From: Pseudomonadota bacterium
GTDB taxonomy: Bacteria > Desulfobacterota > Desulfovibrionia > Desulfovibrionales > Desulfovibrionaceae
Direction of reading: 5' to 3'
Assembly (NCBI GenBank): GCA_023460395.1
Contig: JAEWQB010000028.1
Coordinates: 124,001-188,000 of the forward strand
Length of the DNA stretch: 64,000 nt
The position numbers were made by a program, and so were the translations under genes. The first letter of the stretch is position 1, and the number at the start of each line of letters is the position of its first letter. The notes under the pieces were generated by a model. That model was not told the DNA's origin, did no database searches, and worked only from the letters and a program-made list of their open reading frames with translations. Below, in pieces: positions 24,827-31,939 of the stretch.

Positions 24827-25864
24827 TCATATGGCGCGGCCCCCCCCGCTTCCACAGCTCTCCACGTACCGTACATCCTTCACGGCAAGGCGCAGAGCCT
24901 GTGGCAAAAAGGCCAGCAATTCATCAATACGGGTGGCTGGCGTGGGTTGGGCGAGATTTCCCATATGCCGGTTAGCACGCGCGGCGAGCGAGCAGGCGTG
25001 AAGCATAGGCATCCCCGCAGCGAGCAGGCCCGTGGCAATTCCCGCCACAGTATCCCCGGTTCCGCCAATGGGCTCCAGATGCGGAACACCGGGCGTGTCT
25101 ATTTGGTCCACTATTTCGCCACGCCGCACCACCATGTCGCACTTGCCTTTTACCAACATACTGGCTGCGGCGTTACCATGCGCATAGGCACGGGCAATAT
25201 GCGCGGGGGCGTCCTCTTCCTCCGCCAGCAGGAAGCCTCGTGTATAAAACGGGTGGGGCGCATCCTCATCCGCTAAAAAGGCCAACTCCCCGGCATCCGG
25301 CGTGAACAAATCGTATTCCGCGGCATAGCCGCTCATCTTCGCCGCGTACATATACCCCGCGTCGGCACACAACACAGGCCGCTGCGGCAACTCCCGAAAA
25401 GCCATGAGTAAACGGTTGTGCCAGTCCACATCCGGCAGCAGGTAATGAAAGGTAATGCCCCAACCCGCGAACGAGGCCACACGGTCATGCAAAAATGTAT
25501 ATACCCGACGGCTCCCCTCCCCCCGTCCGGTGTCTCCGGCCATCAGCAGGTACGGGGCCTGACCACCCATTTCGCGGGCGGTAATAGCCGCAGCGGCAGC
25601 CAGTGCGGGTGTTCCCCGCGCTATAGGTAAGGCGTGTACCGAGTCTGCGCCGTGGCAAAGGAGGGAGAGGTGATCCTCTCCGCTGGTGCCCGCCCGGTCT
25701 GCCCGGTCTGCCCCGCCCGGCAGTCCCGCCTCTCCGGCGGAGTGTCCCAAACCGGCTTCCGCGCAAAGCGTTGCCGCCAGCCCGGAGGCCACGCAGTCAC
25801 CGGCTTGCCCATACACCAAATCAGGACGTGTGGAGGGAAAAGTTCCGCAGATCAACCAAGGCAT
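24827..25864 (-). CDS. Ribokinase-like / NAD(P)HX dehydratase-like protein of the sulfur/selenium cluster
   Basis: 345 residues. The C-terminal half carries the ribokinase-superfamily motif IGGTGDTVAGIATGLLAAG with its catalytic Asp and anion hole; the centre has LFTPDAGELAFLADE, reminiscent of NAD(P)H-hydrate dehydratases. The N-terminal segment is Gly/Ala-rich and less conserved. Homologous kinase-like genes are commonly found beside yedE, a TusA protein and DUF3343 proteins in anaerobes, but their substrate is unknown. It follows the DUF3343 gene by 72 bp. A run of G near the end encodes GSGGGRAI. Confidence 0.75.
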   Translation of the reverse strand: MPWLICGTFPSTRPDLVYGQAGDCVASGLAATLCAEAGLGHSAGEAGLPGGADRADRAGTSGEDHLSLLCHGADSVHALPIARGTPALAAAAAITAREMGGQAPYLLMAGDTGRGEGSRRVYTFLHDRVASFAGWGITFHYLLPDVDWHNRLLMAFRELPQRPVLCADAGYMYAAKMSGYAAEYDLFTPDAGELAFLADEDAPHPFYTRGFLLAEEEDAPAHIARAYAHGNAAASMLVKGKCDMVVRRGEIVDQIDTPGVPHLEPIGGTGDTVAGIATGLLAAGMPMLHACSLAARANRHMGNLAQPTPATRIDELLAFLPQALRLAVKDVRYVESCGSGGGRAI

Positions 25865-25936
25865 TGTTTCATCTCATCAACAGACAGGTTCTACAAAATG
25901 GCACCGCTCCCGCCACTACAGAAAGGAGAGCGCAGA

Positions 25937-26491
25937 TCAGCCAACATGCCGCTTCATTTCATCAAAGGCGAGTTGAAGCGCATAGCCGCAGAGAGTTTGC
26001 CCCGCCTCCAGCGGAGGTCGGGCTTCGTCCAGCGTTTTGCCCACCAGCAGACTGGCAAGATAAGGGACGTCGGGACACCCGCCACCGGACACGTTCACAA
26101 TGCGCCGCGTGCGCGTGTCCACGGTAATTTTCATATTCGCCGCGCGCACCATGTGGTAGCCGTCAAATTCTTTGTGCTGAAAAACGGAGACAGGCTCAAG
26201 CAGTTGCCCGGAAACGGGTAAGTATTGCAGCGGGGCGAGACGTTGCTCTGTCAGCACCGCAAGCACTGCCGGGCTGTGCACCAGCGGAAATTCAATAACC
26301 AGATCGCACCCCGTACGCAAAGAGGGAGGCGGCGCTTTTACCCGCACGGCAAAGCCTTCCCGTTTCAGCGCGGCCTCGGCCCGAATAACTTCTCCCGTTT
26401 CCCGGAAGACAAGTATTCCACGCCCCGCAGGGGCGGAAGCGGTTTTCCCGCCTCCGCCGACCATAGAACGTAACTTGGCGAATAATCGCAT
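25937..26491 (-). CDS. DUF3343 protein, putative Se/S carrier, with C-terminal extension
   Basis: 184 residues. About 25-100 is a DUF3343-like domain (GILVFRETGEVIRAEAALKREGFAVRVKAPPPSLRTGC), the small fold annotated as a putative selenium/sulfur carrier. The second half (about 100-184) contains VSVFQHKEFDGYHMVRAANMKITVD and SGGGCPDVPYLASLLVG, a segment usually seen in its partner proteins. Cys59 or the Cys of GGGCPD could hold the chalcogen. The start overlaps the TusA stop by one base (TAATG), pointing to tight coupling. Confidence 0.78.
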   Translation of the reverse strand: MRLFAKLRSMVGGGGKTASAPAGRGILVFRETGEVIRAEAALKREGFAVRVKAPPPSLRTGCDLVIEFPLVHSPAVLAVLTEQRLAPLQYLPVSGQLLEPVSVFQHKEFDGYHMVRAANMKITVDTRTRRIVNVSGGGCPDVPYLASLLVGKTLDEARPPLEAGQTLCGYALQLAFDEMKRHVG

Positions 26492-26715
26492 TATTTTTTT
26501 GTAAGTGCCAGCCGGGATTCTTCACCGTCCGCTGGCGTCACCGCCATGGACCAGCCCAATTTTTTCGCGGCACGACCGATATTTTCCACGCTGGCAGCGC
26601 AGTCCACCAGAACCTCAATGCCTTCTCCAGCCTCTGTCGCCCCGCCTTCCATAGCCTTTTTAGCCATAAGCATGGGTTGCGGGCAAGAAAGCCCGCGCGC
26701 ATCCAACTGTTTCAT
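26491..26715 (-). CDS. TusA/YedF-like sulfurtransferase
   Basis: 74 residues, the full length of a TusA-fold protein. The active-site motif GLSCPQPML supplies the persulfide-carrying Cys at residue 10, followed by EGIEVLVDCAASVENIGRAAKKLGW. These proteins relay sulfur, or possibly selenium, between partners. It sits 3 bp after yedE and overlaps the DUF3343 gene, giving a yedE-yedF-type arrangement. Confidence 0.92.
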   Translation of the reverse strand: MKQLDARGLSCPQPMLMAKKAMEGGATEAGEGIEVLVDCAASVENIGRAAKKLGWSMAVTPADGEESRLALTKK

Positions 26716-26718
26716 TTG

Positions 26719-27810
26719 CTATCCCCTCTGCCTGTTGGCGAATCCAATAACCAGAAGAATGACCAAACCAATCCCCACCGCCACCGGACCATTCGCACTC
26801 GGTCCAGCAGGGGAACTGGCAAGGCCAAAGTTATGGGCGCAGGCCGCCCCTGCGATCATGCCCAGAACAAACGTGGCGGCGTCGGAATCTCCTTCACCGG
26901 AAAGGAACAACTGTCGACCGGGACAACCGCCTGCCAAGGCGAAAGCCAGACCAGCCATCAACATGCCCCCGAAATTCCACAGGGCATTGTCGTGCGCTAC
27001 CGGTTGCCCGCTAAATCCGGGATGGAACTGCCCAAAGGCGAGGTTAGCCGCAAAGGCCGCCGCCACCAAGGCCACTATGCCCCAAAATAAATGGAACTGA
27101 CGGAATAAAAACACATCACGCAGGGCACCCATGGTGCAAAACCGGCTTCGCTGCGCCAGCACACCAATAACAAGGCTGACACCCAATGAAATAAGCAACG
27201 GCGCGTGTTGTGCGCCCGGTCCCTTGACCGAATACAGCAAAATACCGTTCGCGGGTTCCCCTTCCACCGGGGGCCAGATAAGCCGCACAGCCAAAAGCCC
27301 CATGATTATGAGCGGAAAGGCGTACCCTGTGAATCGGGTCTGCGCTTTAGCCGGGCCAAAGCTGAATCCTGCGCGGAAGAACAACGTGCCCACGAATATC
27401 CCCGCCGCCAGGCCCAGTAATCCGGCAATGGCGCTCCAGTCTCCGCCGGCAAGACGCAGCAGAGCACGCCACGGGCAACCAAGAAAAACGAGCGCGCCAA
27501 TGATGGCCAGCATGCCCAGAACAAACCTCTGCACAGGCGCGGAACCACCCCGTGCCTTAAAATCACCGCCGATCAGCGCGGCGGCAAACGCTCCAAGGCA
27601 CATGCCAAGGATTTCAGGCCGCAGATACTGCACCACAGCGGCGCGGTGCAGCCCCAGCGCTCCGGCGATATCCCGCTCGAAGCAGGCGACACAAATGCCC
27701 ATATTACCGGGATTACCCAAATACTGCAGCGTGGCAGCCAGCACCCCGATAACGAGTCCCACGCCAATAATGCCCTGCGTGGTGGCAAAAACGTTCTTTC
27801 CCCTTACCAC
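26719..27810 (-). CDS. yedE: YedE-family membrane transporter, putative selenium/sulfur importer
   Basis: 363 residues with about ten hydrophobic segments and conserved Cys motifs: GNMGICVACFERD, VFLGCPWRALLRL, QRSRFCTMGALRD, and LAGGCPGRQLF. These are the hallmarks of YeeE/YedE proteins, which pass thiosulfate or related chalcogen species across the membrane through Cys residues. The subfamily with a first-position GICVACF motif is the one often linked with selenium metabolism. It leads the operon yedE-tusA-DUF3343-kinase. The ribosome site before GTG/ATG 27810 is rich in GAGG. Confidence 0.9.
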   Translation of the reverse strand: MVRGKNVFATTQGIIGVGLVIGVLAATLQYLGNPGNMGICVACFERDIAGALGLHRAAVVQYLRPEILGMCLGAFAAALIGGDFKARGGSAPVQRFVLGMLAIIGALVFLGCPWRALLRLAGGDWSAIAGLLGLAAGIFVGTLFFRAGFSFGPAKAQTRFTGYAFPLIIMGLLAVRLIWPPVEGEPANGILLYSVKGPGAQHAPLLISLGVSLVIGVLAQRSRFCTMGALRDVFLFRQFHLFWGIVALVAAAFAANLAFGQFHPGFSGQPVAHDNALWNFGGMLMAGLAFALAGGCPGRQLFLSGEGDSDAATFVLGMIAGAACAHNFGLASSPAGPSANGPVAVGIGLVILLVIGFANRQRG

Positions 27811-27933
27811 AACAACCTCCTCAAGACTGTCTCCTCAATGCGTTCAGAAACACACAACACATACAGATAATTGTATCACTGCTACGTGATTCAGAGAAAA
27901 AACGTAAATAGTTTTATGGAATACAAAAAACGC

Positions 27934-27959
27934 ATTTGATAGAAAATATCTATACAAAT
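27934..27959. promoter_or_regulatory. AT-rich dyad upstream of yedE
   Basis: ATTTG-ATAGA-AAATA-TCTAT-A-CAAAT is an inverted repeat with 10-base arms and one extra base. It lies about 125 bp upstream of yedE and could bind the regulator of the sulfur/selenium operon. Confidence 0.45.
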
Positions 27960-27961
27960 AC

Positions 27962-28002
27962 AACAAACAAAGCGGGGCACCGGCCTATGCCGATGCCCCG
28001 CT
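27962..28002 (-). terminator. Terminator of the DEAD-box helicase gene
   Basis: On the minus strand AGCGGGGCA and TGCCCCGCT form a 9-bp stem with an inner CGGCATAGGCCG stem-loop, followed by TTTGTTTGTTG. Confidence 0.85.
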
Positions 28003-28066
28003 CGTTGCTTTGTCGGTCGCGAAAGGGGCGACTGTCCGTCACCAGACAGGCGCTCCCCGAACGGTA

Positions 28067-29665
28067 CTATTTCCGGCTGGCAGGTTCCACAAACAGCCGG
28101 TAGCCGCGAATCTGGTTGCCGTTCATGACTCCCAGAACTTCCTGCGCGTAGTCCTGCGGCACTTCCACAAAGCAGAAGCGGTCATAAATGTCGATATTGC
28201 CGATCATCTTACCGGGCAAACCGGTTTCACCGGCAATGGCACCCACAATATCGCGTGCGCCAATGCGCATTTTACGGCCCACGTTCAGGAACATGCGCAC
28301 CATGCCGGGCTGCGCCCCGGTATCGCCAAAGCCGCCGTTGTCATCCGGCACGGTATCGCCAAGGTCGCGCTTCATCATAATGCGCAACAAGGCGGCAGCC
28401 ATTTCCATGGTGGTTAGATCACCGTTAAATTCCGTTTCAATGAAACTCTCCACGGTAGAAATGTAGCGCTCCAAATTCCCTGTCTGTATTTGCGAACGAA
28501 TCTCAGACAGCAATTGACCGGACTTGGCGGTTTCCACTTCCTCAATGGACGGCACCTGATGCTGGACAATACGCGCTTTGGTGTAGCGCTTGATATCGCG
28601 CAGCTTCCAAAATTCCTTGGGAGATACAAAGGTGAAGGCGCGACCAGTGCGACCGGCGCGACCAGTGCGGCCGATGCGGTGCACGTAGTACTCCACATCG
28701 TTGGGGATATCATAGTTCACCACGGCTTCCACGTTTTCCACGTCAATACCGCGAGCAGCCACGTCTGTAGCCACAAGAATCTCAATGCCCCCCTTACGGA
28801 ACCGGTTCATCACCCTGTCACGCTGGGTTTGATTCAGGTTGCCGTGCAGCCCGTCGGCCTGATAGCCCCGCGCTTGCAGGTTCGCCGTCAGTTCGTCCAC
28901 GCCACGCTTGGTGGAGCAAAACACCACGGTGAGCTTGGGGTTGTACACGTCCAGCACACGGCATAGCGCATCCATCTTTTGAAACGGACGCACTTCATAG
29001 TAAATTTGCTCAATGCTCGGCACCGTGAGCACTTTCTGAGTTACCTTGAGGAATTCCGGCTCCTTAAGAAAGCGCTTGGCAAGTGCCAAAATTTCCGGTG
29101 GCATGGTGGCGGAGAAAAAGACCGTCTGGCTGGAGTCGGGCACACGCTCTAGGATAAACTCAATGTCATCACGAAAGCCCATGTCGAGCATTTCGTCCGC
29201 TTCGTCCAATACCGCCATGCACACTTTGTCCAACAGAATGGTGCCGCGCTCCAGATGGTCCATAACACGACCGGGAGTGCCCACAATAACCTGCGCTCCG
29301 CGTTTTAGCGCCTTGAACTGCCTGTCTATGGGCTGACCACCATAAACCGGCAACACGGAGACACTGCGCATCCGCTTGGCAAGATTAGAAATTTCTTCAG
29401 ATACCTGAATGGCTAATTCGCGCGTGGGGCACAGCACAATAGCCTGCACGTCACGTTCGCGCGGAGAAATACGTTCCAAAATGGGAATGCCGAACGCCGC
29501 CGTCTTTCCCGTGCCTGTCTGCGCCTGACCGATAACATCCCGCCCTTGCAAAATGGGGGGAATAGCCAGCGCCTGAATGGGGGAAGCCTCTTCAAACCCC
29601 ATATCTTCTATGGATTTGAGCACTTCCGGTGAAAGCTCAACCCCTTCAAAAGAAAAACCTGCCAT
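28067..29665 (-). CDS. DEAD-box RNA helicase with DbpA-type RNA-binding domain
   Basis: 532 residues from ATG 29665 (AAGGAA upstream; an alternative ATG at 29692 adds nine residues). Helicase motifs are complete: Q-motif SPIQALAIP, Walker A AQTGTGKT, PTRELAIQ, DEAD box VLDEADEMLDMGF, SAT, and motif VI HRIGRTGRAGRTG. The C-terminal region (about 380-530) ends with a DbpA/CsdA-like RNA-recognition fold (GNQIRGYRLFVEPASRK). Such helicases remodel ribosome-assembly or cold-stress RNAs. The gene has its own terminator, and the GIY-YIG gene lies just upstream. Confidence 0.93.
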   Translation of the reverse strand: MAGFSFEGVELSPEVLKSIEDMGFEEASPIQALAIPPILQGRDVIGQAQTGTGKTAAFGIPILERISPRERDVQAIVLCPTRELAIQVSEEISNLAKRMRSVSVLPVYGGQPIDRQFKALKRGAQVIVGTPGRVMDHLERGTILLDKVCMAVLDEADEMLDMGFRDDIEFILERVPDSSQTVFFSATMPPEILALAKRFLKEPEFLKVTQKVLTVPSIEQIYYEVRPFQKMDALCRVLDVYNPKLTVVFCSTKRGVDELTANLQARGYQADGLHGNLNQTQRDRVMNRFRKGGIEILVATDVAARGIDVENVEAVVNYDIPNDVEYYVHRIGRTGRAGRTGRAFTFVSPKEFWKLRDIKRYTKARIVQHQVPSIEEVETAKSGQLLSEIRSQIQTGNLERYISTVESFIETEFNGDLTTMEMAAALLRIMMKRDLGDTVPDDNGGFGDTGAQPGMVRMFLNVGRKMRIGARDIVGAIAGETGLPGKMIGNIDIYDRFCFVEVPQDYAQEVLGVMNGNQIRGYRLFVEPASRK

Positions 29666-29697
29666 TGTCTGTTCCTTGTTATGCTCTGGCATTATTC

Positions 29698-30048
29698 CTA
29701 CGCAACGCCGGGGACCGAGGTTCCGCCCGATGCGGGATACCGCGTCAGAAAGTCAATCTTCCGTCCCGAGGGTTGCTGTTTCACACGATACTCCACCTGC
29801 AACGCTGTACGACGATCAGGAACAGGCAGACTCGTCACAAGCAAAACTGGTCGGCGGGAGCGGGTATACCGCGCTCCTGTGCCCGCGTTGTGCTCGCCAA
29901 GACGGCGTTCCAGATCTGTCGTTATGCCGCAATACAGCGACCTGTCCGCGCAGCGCACCAGATAGACGACCCACTGCTGTTGTTCATCCGCCATATGTAT
30001 TCTGTTTCTGTCTGCCGCGCGCGATGCCAGACACGCGCGTAGAGCCAT
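29698..30048 (-). CDS. GIY-YIG endonuclease-domain protein
   Basis: 116 residues from ATG 30048, which directly follows the TAA of the upstream hydrolase; a 98-residue form from MADEQQQ (29994) is equally close to family length. The domain reads WVVYLVRCADRSLYCGITTDLERRLGEHNAGTG (split by a few residues), ending PALQVEYRVKQ-like helices. The YhbQ/UPF0213 group of this fold is suspected of acting on DNA ends or repair intermediates. It forms a coupled pair with the MBL-fold hydrolase. Confidence 0.85.
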   Translation of the reverse strand: MALRACLASRAADRNRIHMADEQQQWVVYLVRCADRSLYCGITTDLERRLGEHNAGTGARYTRSRRPVLLVTSLPVPDRRTALQVEYRVKQQPSGRKIDFLTRYPASGGTSVPGVA

Positions 30049-30771
30049 TTACTCGCAGCCGCAATCGCCTGCGGCTAATTTGCGCAGCGAAATGCTGTCG
30101 CCGGGAGCCATATCAAAAAGACGGCACTCCGGCGCAAGTTCAGCCAACGCCGCGCGAAACGCCTGTGTGTTGGCATCCAGCACGGGGAACGTTCCCCAGT
30201 GCATGGGCACCACGCCCCTGCATGCTAGCAGCGCACACGCCATAGCCGCCTGCCGTGCGTCCATGGTGAACACGCCGCCTATGGGCAACAAGGCCAAATC
30301 TATGGCGTAGAGCCTGCCCCATAGTTGCATGCCGGAAAAAATACCCGTGTCTCCCGCGTGGTAGATGGTAAACCCATCATCCAGCGTAAAGATGTATCCC
30401 ACCGGGGTTCCAGAGTCCGAAGAGTGAAACGCCTGCGTCATGGCGGCCCGCACGCCACCCACCGTTATGGTTCCGCCAACGTTAAACCCTATGCCATTCA
30501 GCACTTGTGCCTGTGGCAGCCCCGCAGCCACCAACCGTTGCGTGGTTCCCACAATGGCTCCCAACCCGGCACCAGTGGCCTGACAAATTTCCACAGCCTG
30601 TCCCACATGGTCGCCATGATCGTGTGTGACAAATACCGCGTCGGGCTTGGCAATTCCGTCCCACGCGGTGGTAGCCGTGGGGTTGCCCTCAAAAAACGGA
30701 TCGATGAGAATGTTTGTTGAGGGAGTGGCTATCTGAAAATTGGAGTGCCCGTGCCATGTCAAGGTGTGCAT
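30049..30771 (-). CDS. UPF0173-type metal-dependent hydrolase (MBL fold)
   Basis: 240 residues from ATG 30771 (AAAGGAGAC upstream). Metallo-beta-lactamase signature TWHGHSNF at the start, then VTHDHGDHVG for the two-metal site, FHSSDSGTPVGY, IYHAGDTGIF, and MHWGTF. This is the UPF0173 family, uncharacterised hydrolases common in bacteria and archaea. The C-terminus has CGCE. It shares a transcript with the GIY-YIG gene. Confidence 0.9.
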   Translation of the reverse strand: MHTLTWHGHSNFQIATPSTNILIDPFFEGNPTATTAWDGIAKPDAVFVTHDHGDHVGQAVEICQATGAGLGAIVGTTQRLVAAGLPQAQVLNGIGFNVGGTITVGGVRAAMTQAFHSSDSGTPVGYIFTLDDGFTIYHAGDTGIFSGMQLWGRLYAIDLALLPIGGVFTMDARQAAMACALLACRGVVPMHWGTFPVLDANTQAFRAALAELAPECRLFDMAPGDSISLRKLAAGDCGCE

Positions 30772-30817
30772 ACTGTCTCCTTTACCGCTCCTGTGACGCC
30801 GCGCCAAGGCCGCAACC

Positions 30818-31405
30818 TCACGAAGCGTTTTGGCCCTGTTCCGACAGACCTGCCCAGCGTGTTCCCAGAGAATGGCCGATGTTCAGATGGTCCAGAATAC
30901 GCCCCGCCAAATGGTCCAGCAAATCTTGAATAGTGACCGGATTTCCGTAAAAACCGGGCATGGGTGGCAGAATAAGCGCTCCGGCCTCTTCGGCTGCCAG
31001 CAAGTTGCGTAAATGCACCCTATTAAGCGGTGTTTCGCGCGGAACAAGAATAAGCGGCCTGCGCTCTTTTAGCGTCACGTCCGCCGCGCGGTGAAGCAAC
31101 GTGCTCCCCAGCCCGTGCGCTACCGCCGCCAATGAGGCCATGGAGCAGGGACAAATGACCATGCCCTCGTGCCGCCACGACCCGCTCGCCGGAGCCGCGC
31201 CAAAATCTTGTGGGGCATAGGCTTTGTCCGCCAAGGTTTCCAGCTCTTCCGCGCGCATGTCCGCTTCCAGTTGCAGTACCTGCCGCGCCGCATCGGAGAC
31301 AATAAGGTGGGTTTCCACCCCCGGCGCATCGCACAACGCCTTCAGCAGTGTCACTGTGAGAGGCATTCCACTGGCCCCGGTTACTCCCAAAACTATCCGT
31401 TTCAT
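30818..31405 (-). CDS. ubiX: UbiX/Pad1 flavin prenyltransferase
   Basis: 195 residues, normal length. It prenylates FMN to give the cofactor of UbiD-type decarboxylases. The start KRIVLGVTGASGMPLTV is the FMN-binding opening; CSMASLAAVAHGLG, TLLHRAADVTLKERRPLILVPRETP, and the C-terminal ILPPMPGFYGNP are diagnostic. ATG 31405 is taken because GGAG precedes it and the family begins there. No ubiD is in the window. Activity may feed menaquinone synthesis or aromatic metabolism. Confidence 0.95.
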   Translation of the reverse strand: MKRIVLGVTGASGMPLTVTLLKALCDAPGVETHLIVSDAARQVLQLEADMRAEELETLADKAYAPQDFGAAPASGSWRHEGMVICPCSMASLAAVAHGLGSTLLHRAADVTLKERRPLILVPRETPLNRVHLRNLLAAEEAGALILPPMPGFYGNPVTIQDLLDHLAGRILDHLNIGHSLGTRWAGLSEQGQNAS

Positions 31406-31655
31406 ACAGCTCCGTTCCATCCCGCGTTGTGCTCAACGGCTCTCACCGTCTTGGGGTTCGCGGTGCGTTCCCCCACCAACATCCCGGCGGCACGCGGGAC
31501 ACCCAAAAATCCGCCGCCAGTTTGCGTATCGTGATGGCGGGCTTTTAACAGAATTGTTTAGAAAGAGCCAGAAGGAGGTTCGCTCAACCCCCGTTTTTTT
31601 CCGATTATCTCACTTGCCATCCGCAGAACAATTATATATCAAGATATTCACATAT

Positions 31656-31790
31656 AGGCATTCAGAAACGGAAGGCGGTGCAAATCCGCCGCGGTCGCGC
31701 CACTGTAACTGACACACAACCGGGCATATCCACTGCGCAAACAGGCGGGAAGGACATGCCAACACGGGTCAGAAGCCAGGAGACGCCTGA
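31656..31790 (+). promoter_or_regulatory. Cobalamin (B12) riboswitch upstream of metE
   Basis: The core contains GGCGGTGCAAATCCGCC, the B12-box GCGCCACTGTAA and the closing segment TCAGAAGCCAGGAGACGC, in the order and spacing of cobalamin riboswitches; AGGCA and GCCT close the outer stem. It should switch off the B12-independent methionine synthase when cobalamin is available. Confidence 0.93.
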
Positions 31791-31835
31791 AATGCCCGGA
31801 GCACGACTGTCTCGCGATTGGACAGGCATCCCCCA

Positions 31836-31885
31836 AGCCATGCCCCGCCCCCGGCGGCCTATTGCATGGCTGGTTCTGCCTTTTC
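31836..31885 (+). terminator. Riboswitch expression platform (terminator-like hairpin)
   Basis: AGCCATGC (31836-31843) pairs with GCATGGCT (31864-31871), followed by GGTTCTGCCTTTT. It sits between the aptamer and metE and is the likely terminator made in the B12-bound state. Confidence 0.6.
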
Positions 31886-31939
31886 TCCGAGGTGTCGTCG
31901 CTTCTTGTATTGTCAACACAATAACAGGAGTGACACAAC

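Noticed and set aside
24362..24876. Overlapping open frames of 120-140 residues in the gap between the kinase and DsrE genes
   Set aside because: They lack ribosome sites, have Arg/Gly/Cys-heavy low-quality composition, and overlap each other on both strands.
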